From: JBBTWG01 sp038062935
GTDB taxonomy: Bacteria; Patescibacteriota; Gracilibacteria; UBA1369; UBA12463
Length of the DNA: 24,085 nt
Reading direction: 5' to 3'
Assembly: GCA_038062935.1 (NCBI GenBank)
Contig: JBBTWG010000010.1
Coordinates: 1-24,085, forward strand
Position 1 is the stretch's first letter. Each line of letters begins with the position of its first letter. The translations under genes were made by a program, and so were the position numbers. The notes beneath the pieces were generated by a model that saw nothing but the letters and a program-made list of their open reading frames with translations, did no database searches and was not told the DNA's origin. Positions 1-7,738 of the stretch are shown in pieces.

Positions 1-2
1 AT

Positions 3-443
3 CCTGGAGAGCTTGGTTTTATCGTTCCTACTCAATCTGTTGTTGAATGGCTCGGGAGTCTGGAGAAAGAAAAGATTCTAACCCTTGCTTCCCTCGAAAG
101 TCTTCGGACGTATTTTTCTGGTTTTTCTGATATTGTTGAAGATACTTCACTTCACGATATGGCTCTTTTCCTACGCCATTTTTCTATTATGGGAGGTTTT
201 GACGATTCAACTTTTCGATCTCAGAGTTTTTTGACTCGTGGCGAAGCATTCAAGATTATTTATGCGGTAGCCGGTTTCGGTCCTCCTGCTCAAGTTTCTC
301 ATGCACAGAAAAATATCACTCAAAAAGATTTTTTTGATCTTTTTCAAAAAGTTCTTCATGTCTGGAAAGATACTCCAAGCCCTTCGTCTTTTGTGACTAG
401 GGGACAGGCGCTTTCTGCTGTTTTTGATTTTATTCGAGATTAA
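3..443 (+). CDS. C-terminal part of a protein with SLH-like motifs (5' end outside window)
   Basis: The reading frame is open from the left edge to the TAA at 441-443, so at least 146 residues of a longer protein are visible; the first internal Met is only at 159. Two segments resemble the end of the S-layer homology (SLH) motif, in which a Thr-Arg-Gly/Ala-Glu box opens a helix: FLTRGEAFKIIYAVAG and, near the C-terminus, FVTRGQALSAVFDFI. SLH modules normally attach exported proteins to the cell wall or an S-layer. A C-terminal SLH region would fit a surface protein whose main domain lies upstream. The gene converges on the next one with a single base between the two stop codons, and that neighbour also has an SLH-like segment. 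The similarity is short and degenerate, so the surface assignment is inference. Confidence 0.6.
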   Translation, partial: PGELGFIVPTQSVVEWLGSLEKEKILTLASLESLRTYFSGFSDIVEDTSLHDMALFLRHFSIMGGFDDSTFRSQSFLTRGEAFKIIYAVAGFGPPAQVSHAQKNITQKDFFDLFQKVLHVWKDTPSPSSFVTRGQALSAVFDFIRD

Positions 444-444
444 A

Positions 445-939
445 TTATCTCATTCTTTTTGTCAGATTTTCTGCAGCTTTTCTTGCGAAAGTATCCGTGG
501 CGAGATTTTGTGGTTTGAAATCGCTGTCGATTCCTCCGTTGGATGTGAAGAGGTAGACGGCCTTTCCCCTCGCTTTGCTTCCGTCGACATCGTTCAGATC
601 TGAACCATATCCGTATTCACGAATGTTGAAAATTTGCACTGCAAGGATTGCAAATTCTTCTCGGGTGATTTGATTGTCGGCAATTTTTTGAACTTCTTGT
701 TCTACTTTTTTTATTTTCTCTTTGTCAGCCTTTCCTGTTTTTTCTGCAGCATTTTTGAGTAATTCAAATGCGTCTTTGTATGAGACGAAAGCTTTATCAA
801 TGACTTTTTCTTTTGTTGGAGAGTCTTTGAAGAAGACAAGTTTTCCAAAGAAATTTTCGGTGGTTCCGAGGAGTACACTGACTCCTACGACACCTATGAT
901 TCCTATGACGAGAAAGATCTTTTTTGTATTTGTTTCCAT
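445..939 (-). CDS. Membrane-anchored protein with an SLH-like segment
   Basis: 164 residues. An uncleaved signal-anchor-like hydrophobic stretch (about residues 8-25, rich in Ile, Val and Gly) follows a short Lys-containing N-terminus; no lipobox Cys follows it. Residues 40-85 are charged and probably helical. The second half reads like one SLH unit: ITREEFAILAVQIFNI, then a DLNDVDG turn (cf. F-x-D-V), then GGIDSDFKPQNLATDTFARKAAE (split here only for description: GGIDSDFKPQN and LATDTFARKAAE), matching the usual G-I-x-G-x-x-x-F-x-P-x-x-x-x-x-R-x-E order. It would therefore sit outside the membrane and bind wall or S-layer material. No Shine-Dalgarno is visible before the ATG; an extended -10 (TGG-TATGAT) lies at 966-974 on the minus strand, giving a leader of about 20 nt. 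The family is not recognised beyond the SLH resemblance. Confidence 0.7.
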   Translation of the reverse strand: METNTKKIFLVIGIIGVVGVSVLLGTTENFFGKLVFFKDSPTKEKVIDKAFVSYKDAFELLKNAAEKTGKADKEKIKKVEQEVQKIADNQITREEFAILAVQIFNIREYGYGSDLNDVDGSKARGKAVYLFTSNGGIDSDFKPQNLATDTFARKAAENLTKRMR

Positions 940-965
940 GGGGATATATTTTTAATTGATTCTTA

Positions 966-974
966 ATCATACCA
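966..974 (-). promoter_or_regulatory. Putative extended -10 for the SLH-like gene
   Basis: On the minus strand TATGAT is preceded by TGG, an extended -10 (TGnTATGAT). The start site would be near 959, about 20 nt before the ATG at 939. No convincing -35 is seen. Confidence 0.35.
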
Positions 975-1013
975 TTTTTCTAGCTTTGCGTCTATATCTT
1001 TTTGGCTGCTTTT

Positions 1014-1042
1014 CTGTCAAAGATTTTGGCTTCTGTTAATAT
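1014..1042 (+). promoter_or_regulatory. Putative promoter of the PP2C-like membrane protein
   Basis: CTGTCA (1014-1019), a 17-nt spacer and TAATAT (1037-1042) precede the ATG at 1069, giving a leader of about 20 nt with no Shine-Dalgarno motif. The match to consensus is moderate. Confidence 0.4.
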
Positions 1043-1068
1043 TTTTTCCAAAGAACTCCTGTTTTTCT

Positions 1069-3033
1069 ATGCAACTCAAAACTCAATACGAATTTCTGTT
1101 TGTTGGTCGAGATGAAGGAAGTTTTCTCGAAAATTATGCTTATAAGATTAGCGAAGGGGATAGTGGCAGCTCCCAGGTTTTTGTGTGTCTCGAAATTCAA
1201 AATAATCCTGCAGAGGCTGAGATGATTGGTGAGCGCATTTTTGAGACTTTCAAGAAAAGTTTTTTTGCTGATAAGACCGCAAAAGATCCTTATATACGGT
1301 TCGAAAATTCGTTGAAAGATATGAATCGTGTGATTGACGGTTTCCGTGAAGGAAAGAGCTCTGGGCATATCGGACGACTTCATATGATCGCGGCGGCTCT
1401 TTCTGGTGACAATATGTATTTGAGTCAAACGGGCGATAGCGAAGCATATTTGATTCGTAAACACTTTGTGAGTTCTGTGACGGAAGGTCTCTATGATCCC
1501 CAGTCGAAAGAGCTTTTTACCAGTATTGCGAACGGAAATCTCGAGCCAGGAGATTTTGTTCTTTTTTCTTCGACGAGACTCCTTCGATATATTTCGAAAT
1601 CGAATTTGACACGACTTGTTCAGCCAGATGTGACGCGAACCCTTTCTGATCTGCGTGAAATTGTGTCTCCAGAAATATTGGGAAAGATAGGTTTTATCGG
1701 AATTTCTGTTGGGCTTCCTGTAGTGAAAGATGATGTTTTTGAAGAGCGTGAGCCAGTTTCTGTTGGTGTCTATTTTGAAAAAATTTCTTCTCTTTTTTCC
1801 AGAGCTTCTGTTGTTGTGAAGAAAATTCCTTTTTCTCGAATGATTAAAATGCCCAAGAGTGAGACGCTTCGTCATGTTTCGAATCGATTGAAAGAGAGTC
1901 TCAGTTTTGATGGAATTCAGTCTCTCGAGGCAAAGAAAAAGTTGGTGGGTGTTTTTGCTGGAGCTGTTTTGATTTTGATTCTGGGGACATGGTTTATGTC
2001 TTATCAATCCAGTCATAATGCTGAGATTCTTGCATTTGACGCCAAGTTGGCTGAGGCGCGACAGCAAGTGAGCGAGGCTGAAACAAAAGGTCAATATGAC
2101 AAAGAGGCGGCTTCTGTGATTTTTGCTAATGCTGAAGCAAAAGCAAAAGAAGTTATTGGTTCTAGCTCTCATCGTGCAAAGGCTTCTGAAGTACTAGCTC
2201 TCATTGCGAAAACGCGTGATGTGCTCGACGATATTCGTCGTCTCAGTGAGGCTCGCATGCTTATTGATGTGAGTGCTTCTGATTCTTCTGCTGATCTTCG
2301 TGGTTTTGTATCTCTCAATAATCGTTTCTTTGCCTATAGCTCAAATCATGTTTATGAAATTTTGATCGATAAAATTCAGAATTCTTTCCCGATTGATGTG
2401 GGGAGCGATTCTATTATTTCCGCTACAGCATTTGAAGAAATGAGTAGCGTTCTTCTTTATACAAAATCTGGAAAAATTTTCGAGCTGAAAAATGGAAGTG
2501 TCCGACAGATGGCAACACTCGATGGGGCTTTCCGCAAAGGAGTTGCGATTCAGGATTGGGGCAGTCGTCTCTATGTTTTGGATCCTGATTCTGATCAAAT
2601 CTGGCGTTATTCTTATATCAAGAGCCGTGATGTTTTTGGTACTGCAGAAGGTTACAAAGTCGATGGCTCTCTGAAAGATGCAGTCGATATTGCTATTGAT
2701 GGAAGTGTCTATACTCTTGAGAAAAAAGATGGCAAATTGGTGCGTTATTATGGTGGAAGTCAGCAGAATTTCAAAGTTGCAAATGCGCCTTTTACCCCTC
2801 CAGAAAGCGCTTATCGGCTCTACACCGATGGTGATTTGAGTTTCATGTTTGTGCTCGATGTGGCGAGTAGCAAGATCTATGTGTATTCGAAAGATCCAAC
2901 GAGTAGTGATTTTACCTATCGTTATCAACTCTTGTTTGATGGCTTAAAAGACCTCCGTGATATTTATTTCGCACAGACGACGAATCAGATCTATGTGATG
3001 GACTCCAAGAAAATCTACGAAGTGAGTTTATAA
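1069..3033 (+). CDS. Membrane protein: degenerate PP2C-like domain, one TM helix, coiled coil, beta-propeller-like outside domain
   Basis: 654 residues. Residues 1-215 follow the PP2C (PPM) phosphatase fold order: HIGRLHMIAAAL (about 100-111), then the family hallmark GDSEAYLIR (122-130), then GDFVLFSSTRLL (161-172) where active enzymes have G-D-x-x-L-x-x-S-D-G-L. The DG-x-GG metal box expected near residues 40-50 is absent and the S-D-G Asp is replaced (SST), so two metal ligands are missing; this looks like a pseudophosphatase. A single hydrophobic helix (291-311) is followed by an Ala/Glu/Lys-rich coiled coil (about 318-395). Residues 410-654 contain repeated short beta segments such as KIFELKNGS, SRLYVLDPDSDQIWRYS and DGSVYTLEKKDGKLVRYY, typical of propeller blades. 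Topology suggests the phosphatase-like domain inside and the propeller outside, as in a sensor. The stop codon overlaps ackA's 3' end by 6 nt (convergent). A long minus-strand frame through it is a shadow. Confidence 0.85.
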   Translation: MQLKTQYEFLFVGRDEGSFLENYAYKISEGDSGSSQVFVCLEIQNNPAEAEMIGERIFETFKKSFFADKTAKDPYIRFENSLKDMNRVIDGFREGKSSGHIGRLHMIAAALSGDNMYLSQTGDSEAYLIRKHFVSSVTEGLYDPQSKELFTSIANGNLEPGDFVLFSSTRLLRYISKSNLTRLVQPDVTRTLSDLREIVSPEILGKIGFIGISVGLPVVKDDVFEEREPVSVGVYFEKISSLFSRASVVVKKIPFSRMIKMPKSETLRHVSNRLKESLSFDGIQSLEAKKKLVGVFAGAVLILILGTWFMSYQSSHNAEILAFDAKLAEARQQVSEAETKGQYDKEAASVIFANAEAKAKEVIGSSSHRAKASEVLALIAKTRDVLDDIRRLSEARMLIDVSASDSSADLRGFVSLNNRFFAYSSNHVYEILIDKIQNSFPIDVGSDSIISATAFEEMSSVLLYTKSGKIFELKNGSVRQMATLDGAFRKGVAIQDWGSRLYVLDPDSDQIWRYSYIKSRDVFGTAEGYKVDGSLKDAVDIAIDGSVYTLEKKDGKLVRYYGGSQQNFKVANAPFTPPESAYRLYTDGDLSFMFVLDVASSKIYVYSKDPTSSDFTYRYQLLFDGLKDLRDIYFAQTTNQIYVMDSKKIYEVSL

Positions 3034-4158
3034 AATTTCTTCTGCTTTTTCTGCCATAGCGAGTTCTTCGTTTGTTTTGATGACGAATATTTTCTTTTTG
3101 AGATTGAGAAAAGCAAGGTATTTGCACACTTTTTCGCGCACGCGTGCTACATTTTCTCCGATGCCTGCGGTGAATACGAGGGCGTCCAGACCCCCGAGAA
3201 CAGCCGTGTACGCTCCGATATATTTTGCGATGCGGTAACAGAACATTTCGAGTGCGAGAAGTGCTCGTGGATTTTTTCTTTGTGCTTTTGCCAAGATATT
3301 GCGCATATCGGTCTCTCCGCCGATTGCTTTGAGTCCAGATTCTTTATTGAGCATGTGTGTGATTTCTTCAATATTTTTTTTCAATTTTTTTGTGACGAAC
3401 TCGGCTATTCCTGGGTCGATATCACCTGACCTTGTTCCCATAATGAGGCCTTCGAGTGGTGTGAAGCCCATGCTGGTGTCCACAGCTTTTCCGCTGATTG
3501 AAGCCGTAATGCTACATCCATTGCCGAGATGGCAGCTGATAATTTTTGCTCCATTTTTTTTCTTTAATAATTTCAGAGCTTCTTTTACGACATACTCGTG
3601 ACTCGTGCCGTGAAATCCATATTTTCTGACAGCAAATTTCTGATACCAATCTTCTGGAACCGCATATCGAAAAGCTTTTTCTGGAATTGTTTTGTAGAAT
3701 CCTGTGTCGAAGACGGCGATATGAGGGAATGCTTCGAGATGTTTCTGTGCTGCTCTGATTCCTGCAATGTTGTAAGGATTGTGGAGCGGAGCGAGCTCCT
3801 CGAGTTTTTCGAGTTCCTGGAGGTTTTTTTTGTTTATGATTATTGGGTCTGTGTACTTTTTCCCTCCGTGAACAACGCGGTGCACGATGCCCCGGAGCTT
3901 TTTTGATCCGAGCACTTTTTCGGCATTCATGATTTGCAAAATAAGTTCGACATCACGCTCGATCTGCTCCTGTGCATTTGATATTTTTTGTATTTTCAAA
4001 TTGATTTTTTTAGTACTGGTTTCTGCATGAAAAGTTTTCTGGAAATGGTCGATGATCCCTCCATAAGGTTCTTTTTCCCTCCTCTGAGGACTTCGTGTTT
4101 TTGGATCGATGAGTTTGAATTTTACTGATGAAGATCCGACGTTGAGTACGAGGAACAT
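3028..4158 (-). CDS. ackA: Acetate kinase
   Basis: 376 residues, slightly shorter than the usual ~400. It catalyses acetyl phosphate + ADP to acetate + ATP in the cytoplasm, the ATP-yielding end of fermentation. Visible family signatures are LNVGSSSVKFKL at the N-terminus (phosphate-binding Asn and Ser residues), Arg94 in HRVVHGG, the catalytic Asp151 in VFDTGFY, His183 in GFHGTSHEY, HLGNGCSITA (210-219), Arg243 in GTRSGDIDP, and AGIGEN near residue 340. The positions match the canonical R91/D148/H180/R241 set closely. It is the last gene of the gltX-lipoprotein-PHP-pta-ackA run and starts 30 nt after pta. The spacer is a heptamer repeat array and holds no Shine-Dalgarno motif. Expression is probably from the shared upstream promoter. 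Confidence 0.97.
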   Translation of the reverse strand: MFLVLNVGSSSVKFKLIDPKTRSPQRREKEPYGGIIDHFQKTFHAETSTKKINLKIQKISNAQEQIERDVELILQIMNAEKVLGSKKLRGIVHRVVHGGKKYTDPIIINKKNLQELEKLEELAPLHNPYNIAGIRAAQKHLEAFPHIAVFDTGFYKTIPEKAFRYAVPEDWYQKFAVRKYGFHGTSHEYVVKEALKLLKKKNGAKIISCHLGNGCSITASISGKAVDTSMGFTPLEGLIMGTRSGDIDPGIAEFVTKKLKKNIEEITHMLNKESGLKAIGGETDMRNILAKAQRKNPRALLALEMFCYRIAKYIGAYTAVLGGLDALVFTAGIGENVARVREKVCKYLAFLNLKKKIFVIKTNEELAMAEKAEEIL

Positions 4159-4195
4159 GGTGAGGATTTAGGATGTAGGATTGAGGATTTAGGAA
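4159..4195. repeat. Degenerate heptamer array (TTTAGGA type) between pta and ackA
   Basis: On the plus strand consecutive 7-mers read GGTGAGGA-TTTAGGA-TGTAGGA-TTGAGGA-TTTAGGA. It fills the whole pta-ackA spacer and contains the pta stop codon (TAA on the minus strand, 4189-4191). The same repeat type occurs at about 11481-11530 and 19660-19687. Confidence 0.85.
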
Positions 4196-5193
4196 AGTGC
4201 AGAGTTGCTTTTTTTCTGTGCTTCGCAGACGGTGAAGGCTGTGGCGTTGATGATGTCTTCCGTATTGCATCCACGAGAGAGGTCGTTGACTGGCTTCTGC
4301 AAGCCCTGTATGAAAGGTCCGATGGCTTGGGCTTTTGCGAGTCTTTCGACGAGTTTGTAGGCGATGTTTGCGGATTCGAGACTTGGGAAAATGAGAATGT
4401 TTGCTGTTCCTTTCAGAATACTTTGAGGTGCTTTTTTGGCGGCCACCTCTGGGACGATTGCGGCGTCGACCTGGAGTTCTCCCTCGAAAAGTATTTCCGG
4501 ACAGCGATTTTTGGCTATCGAGACGGCTTCTCGGATTTTTTCTGTGGCAGGATGTTTCGATGATCCGAGCGTGGAGAATGAGAGGAAAGCGACGCGTGGC
4601 TCGATGCCGAAGCGTTTTGCTGTCTCTGCGGTGTCGATGGCGATGTCGGCGAGATCATGACTGTTGGGTTCGACGTTGATGGCACAGTCCGCGAAAAATA
4701 TGAGTTGATTTTCCAGCAGCATCAGGAAAACTCCGGAGACTTTGTGAAATTTTTCTTTCGTTTTGATGATCTGAAGTGTCGGTCGCATCGTTTCGGAGGT
4801 TGGCAATTGTGTTCCTCCGATCATTCCGTCGCATTCGCCTTTTTCGAGCATGATTAAGCCAAAATAGAGCTCATTCTCGATGAGCTTTTTGGATTCTTCT
4901 TCAGTCATTCCTTTCTCCTTTCGGAGTTTGTACAGATGTTTTTGATATTCTTCTTTTTTGGAATCGGTTTTTGGATTTCGAATCATGTCTTTTGTGATTT
5001 CAATCGAAAGTCCGAGTTCTTGTATTCGTGAAAGAATCTTTTTTTCTTCACCGAGAAGAATTGGTTGTGCAATTTTTTCGCGAAAAATGACATTGATAGC
5101 GCGCAGTGTTCTTTCCTCTGTTCCTTCAGGAAAAATGATCTTCTTTGGATTTGATTGTGCCTGTTTTTTGAGTTGAGCGAGGAAATTTTGCAT
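4189..5193 (-). CDS. pta: Phosphate acetyltransferase
   Basis: 334 residues, the length of the short single-domain Pta enzymes. It converts acetyl-CoA + phosphate to acetyl phosphate + CoA, the substrate of the adjacent acetate kinase. Typical elements are KIIFPEGTEERTLRA near the N-terminus, GECDGMIGGTQLPTSE in the middle, ELQVDAAIVPEVAAKKAP (binding-cleft region), and the strongly conserved QKPVNDLSRGCNTEDI near the C-terminus. The pta-ackA pair is the classical two-step acetate pathway and gives one ATP per acetyl-CoA. The start ATG lies 12 nt after the PHP gene's stop, with no Shine-Dalgarno motif in between. The C-terminus ends ...SALS and the stop codon lies inside the downstream heptamer repeat array, so the last residues may derive from the repeat. 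Confidence 0.97.
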   Translation of the reverse strand: MQNFLAQLKKQAQSNPKKIIFPEGTEERTLRAINVIFREKIAQPILLGEEKKILSRIQELGLSIEITKDMIRNPKTDSKKEEYQKHLYKLRKEKGMTEEESKKLIENELYFGLIMLEKGECDGMIGGTQLPTSETMRPTLQIIKTKEKFHKVSGVFLMLLENQLIFFADCAINVEPNSHDLADIAIDTAETAKRFGIEPRVAFLSFSTLGSSKHPATEKIREAVSIAKNRCPEILFEGELQVDAAIVPEVAAKKAPQSILKGTANILIFPSLESANIAYKLVERLAKAQAIGPFIQGLQKPVNDLSRGCNTEDIINATAFTVCEAQKKSNSALS

Positions 5194-5205
5194 GAGACTT
5201 TCTGT

Positions 5206-5913
5206 TTATTTTTTCCAGAATCTTCTCCATCGACATGGTATATTGAATTCCAGAATCATGCGAATAGTGAGGATGAGAAATTCGAAAAAGTCGAGTGGAT
5301 TTTTGTTCATTACGATGCGGTTTTCTTTGATTCCTTTGCGGATTTCTGTCCAGTTTTTTTCTTCGACGTCGATGAGTGAATATTGTTGATCGAAATATTT
5401 GAGAATGTGATTGTCGGAAGTGGCGATCATTGGAATCCCGTATTTTTTTGCTGTTCTCTCGGCCTTTTTATTCCACTTATTGATCCTTTTTGTGTGGTAC
5501 CAAGAATATTCGATGGCATCGAAGAGTGCGTGGTGTTGATCGAGTTTTTCTTTGAGGCAGAAATCAGTGAAATAATATGGATGTGCTGCGATGATGATGC
5601 AGTCCGGATGTGATTTTTTGTATTCCTGAAGTTCGTGAAAATCGTTTACTTCTTCTGCTTTTTTAGTTGCGTTGATGATGAGTACGTGACAGCCTTCGAT
5701 ATCTTTTTCGATTCCGGGCACGAGAAGAATCTTTCTTTTTGCTGCGTAGGATTTCAGCTCTTCGTCGAAAATAAAACTGTTGTGTGCTGTGATGGCAACG
5801 ACGTCATATTTTTCTTTGGCTGCGAAATCGAGCATCTCTTTTTCTGTGTGGCTTGGTCGATCGACTGGATCGCGTGCTGTGTGCACGTGAAATTGAACTT
5901 TAACGCTTTTCAT
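5206..5913 (-). CDS. PHP-domain phosphoesterase-like protein
   Basis: 235 residues. The polymerase-and-histidinol-phosphatase (PHP) fold is a metal-dependent phosphoesterase barrel. Ligand motifs in order: FHVHT (His9, His11), AITAHNSF (His44), PGIEKD (Glu69), IIAAHPYY (His111) and SDNH (Asp167, His169). In most members the second motif is T-D-H; here Asp is replaced by Ala (Ala43), so one metal ligand is missing while the rest remain. Free-standing PHP proteins act on nucleotides, nucleic-acid 5' ends or sugar phosphates; the substrate cannot be told here. The C-terminus ends in a hydrophobic then basic tail (about residues 210-235), which may associate with the membrane. It lies between the small lipoprotein (6-nt spacer) and pta (12-nt spacer), clearly in one transcription unit. 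Confidence 0.85.
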   Translation of the reverse strand: MKSVKVQFHVHTARDPVDRPSHTEKEMLDFAAKEKYDVVAITAHNSFIFDEELKSYAAKRKILLVPGIEKDIEGCHVLIINATKKAEEVNDFHELQEYKKSHPDCIIIAAHPYYFTDFCLKEKLDQHHALFDAIEYSWYHTKRINKWNKKAERTAKKYGIPMIATSDNHILKYFDQQYSLIDVEEKNWTEIRKGIKENRIVMNKNPLDFFEFLILTIRMILEFNIPCRWRRFWKK

Positions 5914-5919
5914 TGAGAA

Positions 5920-6201
5920 TTATTTTGTGTCAGGAGTTTTTGGAGGCGTGGTGGCTGCTGGTACTTCTGGCTTTTCGTCGCTTCCAAAAGCCTTTACTGC
6001 GTCGACGAGGTTTCCTACTTTTTCTACTGTTTTTTCGACATCTTCTTTTGCTTTTTCTATTTTTTCTTTTACTGCGGTGGCTTCTTTTTTGATGTTTTCT
6101 ACACTTTGATTGAAATCGGCCTGAACTTTCTCTGCTTGTTCACAGCCAGTGAGTGTCAGTGACAAAAGGCAGAGGAATCCGATGAGTGAGATTTTCTTCA
6201 T
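5920..6201 (-). CDS. Small coiled-coil lipoprotein
   Basis: 93 residues. The N-terminus is a lipoprotein signal: Lys2-Lys3, a hydrophobic stretch, and the lipobox LTGC with Cys20 as the lipidated residue. Residues 22-72 are an uninterrupted Lys/Glu/Val-rich helix with heptad-like spacing (KIEKAKEDVEKTVEKVG), and the tail is Pro/Thr/Lys-rich. The pattern is that of a short surface-exposed helical rod, similar in shape though not demonstrably homologous to Lpp-type or YtxH-like proteins. It sits 21 nt after gltX and 6 nt before the PHP gene in the same direction. Function unknown. Confidence 0.8.
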   Translation of the reverse strand: MKKISLIGFLCLLSLTLTGCEQAEKVQADFNQSVENIKKEATAVKEKIEKAKEDVEKTVEKVGNLVDAVKAFGSDEKPEVPAATTPPKTPDTK

Positions 6202-6222
6202 AAGAGTGAGGTTATGAATTTT

Positions 6223-7713
6223 TTAAATTTGTTCTAATTTTTTGAGTCGTTCGAGCGTTTTTTCTTTTCCTAGAGCCCAAATTACTTCGAAGACGCCCGG
6301 TGAAAATTGTTCGCCTGTGAGGCCTGCGCGCACTGGCCAGAAGATTTGGCCATTTTTCAGACCGAGTTCCGTGACGACTTCTATGAGTGATTTTTTTATT
6401 TCTTCTTCGGTGAAATTTTCTGGTGAAATTGTTTCGAGTTTTTTTCCCGCGGCTGCAGAAACTTTTTTCGCGATTTCTGTGTCGACCTTCATTTTTTCAC
6501 TGCAGATGAGTTCTTTCTTTATTTCTGGCTCCTGGAAATAGAATTGGAGATAGACTCTGACTTCTTTTGGATTTTGTGTGATTTTTTCTTCGACAGTTTT
6601 GAGTGCGCGTGCGAGAAGGTTTTTGTCTTTCAACCAATCTTTTTCGAGGTATTCTTCGCACAATTCGAGCAAGAGCTTTGCGCGATTTTCGAGCGTGTTT
6701 CCTATTTTTTCTAATTTTTCTTCTATTTTTCTGCGTGTCCATTGCCAATTAAACCAGTCGAGTTTTTGAATGTCGAAAATGGCTCCGGCCTTGTGGACGC
6801 CTTCGAGCGAGAATGCTTCGACGAGTTCCGGGAGCGAGTAAATCTCTTTTTCGATGCCTTTCCCGGGATGCCAGCCGAGGAGAGCGATGAAATTGATGAT
6901 TGCTTCTTTGCTGTAGCCTTTTTTGATGTAGTCTTCGACGGCGACGTCACCTTGTCTCTTGCTGAGTTTGCTGCGATCGGCGTTGAGGAGGAGGGGAATG
7001 TGCGCAAACTGCGGCGGTGTCCAGCCAAAAGCTTCATAGAGCCAAATGTGTTTTGGTGTGGATGAGAGCCATTCTTCGCCACGAATGACGTGTGTGATCT
7101 CCATGTCATGATCGTCGATGACGTTCGCGAGATGATAGGTTGGAAAACCGTCGGATTTCATGAGCACTTGATCGTCGATTACCCTCCCGTCGAAGCGAAC
7201 TTTTCCGCGAATGAGATCGTTGAGGATGAGAATTTTTTCTTGTGGAATTTTTTGGCGGATGACGTATGGAACTTCTGATTTTATTTTTTCTTCAATCTCT
7301 TTTTCTGAAAATTTTGTGCAATGTCTGTCGTACATTGGCGCTTCTTTCCTTCGTTCTTGTCCTTGTCGCATTTCGTCGAGTCTTTCTGAAGTACAGAAAC
7401 AATAGTAGGCTGTGCCGTTTTTCAAGAGATCCTGGACGTTTTTTTTGTAAAGTTCTGTGCGCTGAGATTGGTAGTAGGGTGCGTGTGGGCCGCCAACTTC
7501 TGGGCCTTCGTCATATTCGAGCCCTGCCCATTTGAGCGTACTCAGGAGATTTTCTACGGCACCTTCGACATATCTCTTCTGATCCGTGTCTTCTATGCGA
7601 ATCAGGAATTTTCCTTTATTTTTTCGAGCAAATAAATAGCTGTACAATGCGGTTCGTAGGCTTCCCACATGTACAAAACCGGTAGGGGATGGTGGAAAAC
7701 GGGTTACGATCAT
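6223..7713 (-). CDS. gltX: Glutamyl-tRNA synthetase
   Basis: 496 residues. A class I aminoacyl-tRNA synthetase that charges tRNA(Glu), and in many bacteria lacking GlnRS also tRNA(Gln). The N-terminus VTRFPPSPTGFVHVGSLRTA contains the HIGH-type motif as HVGS; LSKRQGD is the KMSKS-type loop. The catalytic core shows IRIEDTD, YHLANVIDDH and THVIRGEEW. The C-terminal helical anticodon-binding region ends ...LKKLEQI. The frame is open 15 codons further upstream, but I chose the ATG at 7713: the protein then begins exactly at the conserved start, and a TGC-TACAAT extended -10 (7720-7728) lies 6 nt upstream, inside the longer alternative. The mRNA is thus predicted to be leaderless. It heads the run gltX-lipoprotein-PHP-pta-ackA. 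Confidence 0.96.
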   Translation of the reverse strand: MIVTRFPPSPTGFVHVGSLRTALYSYLFARKNKGKFLIRIEDTDQKRYVEGAVENLLSTLKWAGLEYDEGPEVGGPHAPYYQSQRTELYKKNVQDLLKNGTAYYCFCTSERLDEMRQGQERRKEAPMYDRHCTKFSEKEIEEKIKSEVPYVIRQKIPQEKILILNDLIRGKVRFDGRVIDDQVLMKSDGFPTYHLANVIDDHDMEITHVIRGEEWLSSTPKHIWLYEAFGWTPPQFAHIPLLLNADRSKLSKRQGDVAVEDYIKKGYSKEAIINFIALLGWHPGKGIEKEIYSLPELVEAFSLEGVHKAGAIFDIQKLDWFNWQWTRRKIEEKLEKIGNTLENRAKLLLELCEEYLEKDWLKDKNLLARALKTVEEKITQNPKEVRVYLQFYFQEPEIKKELICSEKMKVDTEIAKKVSAAAGKKLETISPENFTEEEIKKSLIEVVTELGLKNGQIFWPVRAGLTGEQFSPGVFEVIWALGKEKTLERLKKLEQI

Positions 7714-7719
7714 GCCGGC

Positions 7720-7728
7720 ATTGTAGCA
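7720..7728 (-). promoter_or_regulatory. Extended -10 promoter giving leaderless gltX
   Basis: TGC-TACAAT on the minus strand, with 6 nt (GCCGGC) between it and the ATG at 7713. The predicted +1 is the A of the start codon. No clear -35; the upstream bases are the ACATGTG heptamer array. Confidence 0.7.
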
Positions 7729-7738
7729 TGAAACTTTA

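Noticed and set aside
1036..2172. Long minus-strand open frame (378 codons) inside the PP2C-like gene
   Set aside because: It is the shadow of a well-structured plus-strand gene, has an amino-acid mix typical of antisense frames (rich in Arg, His, Asn, Ser) and no recognisable domain.
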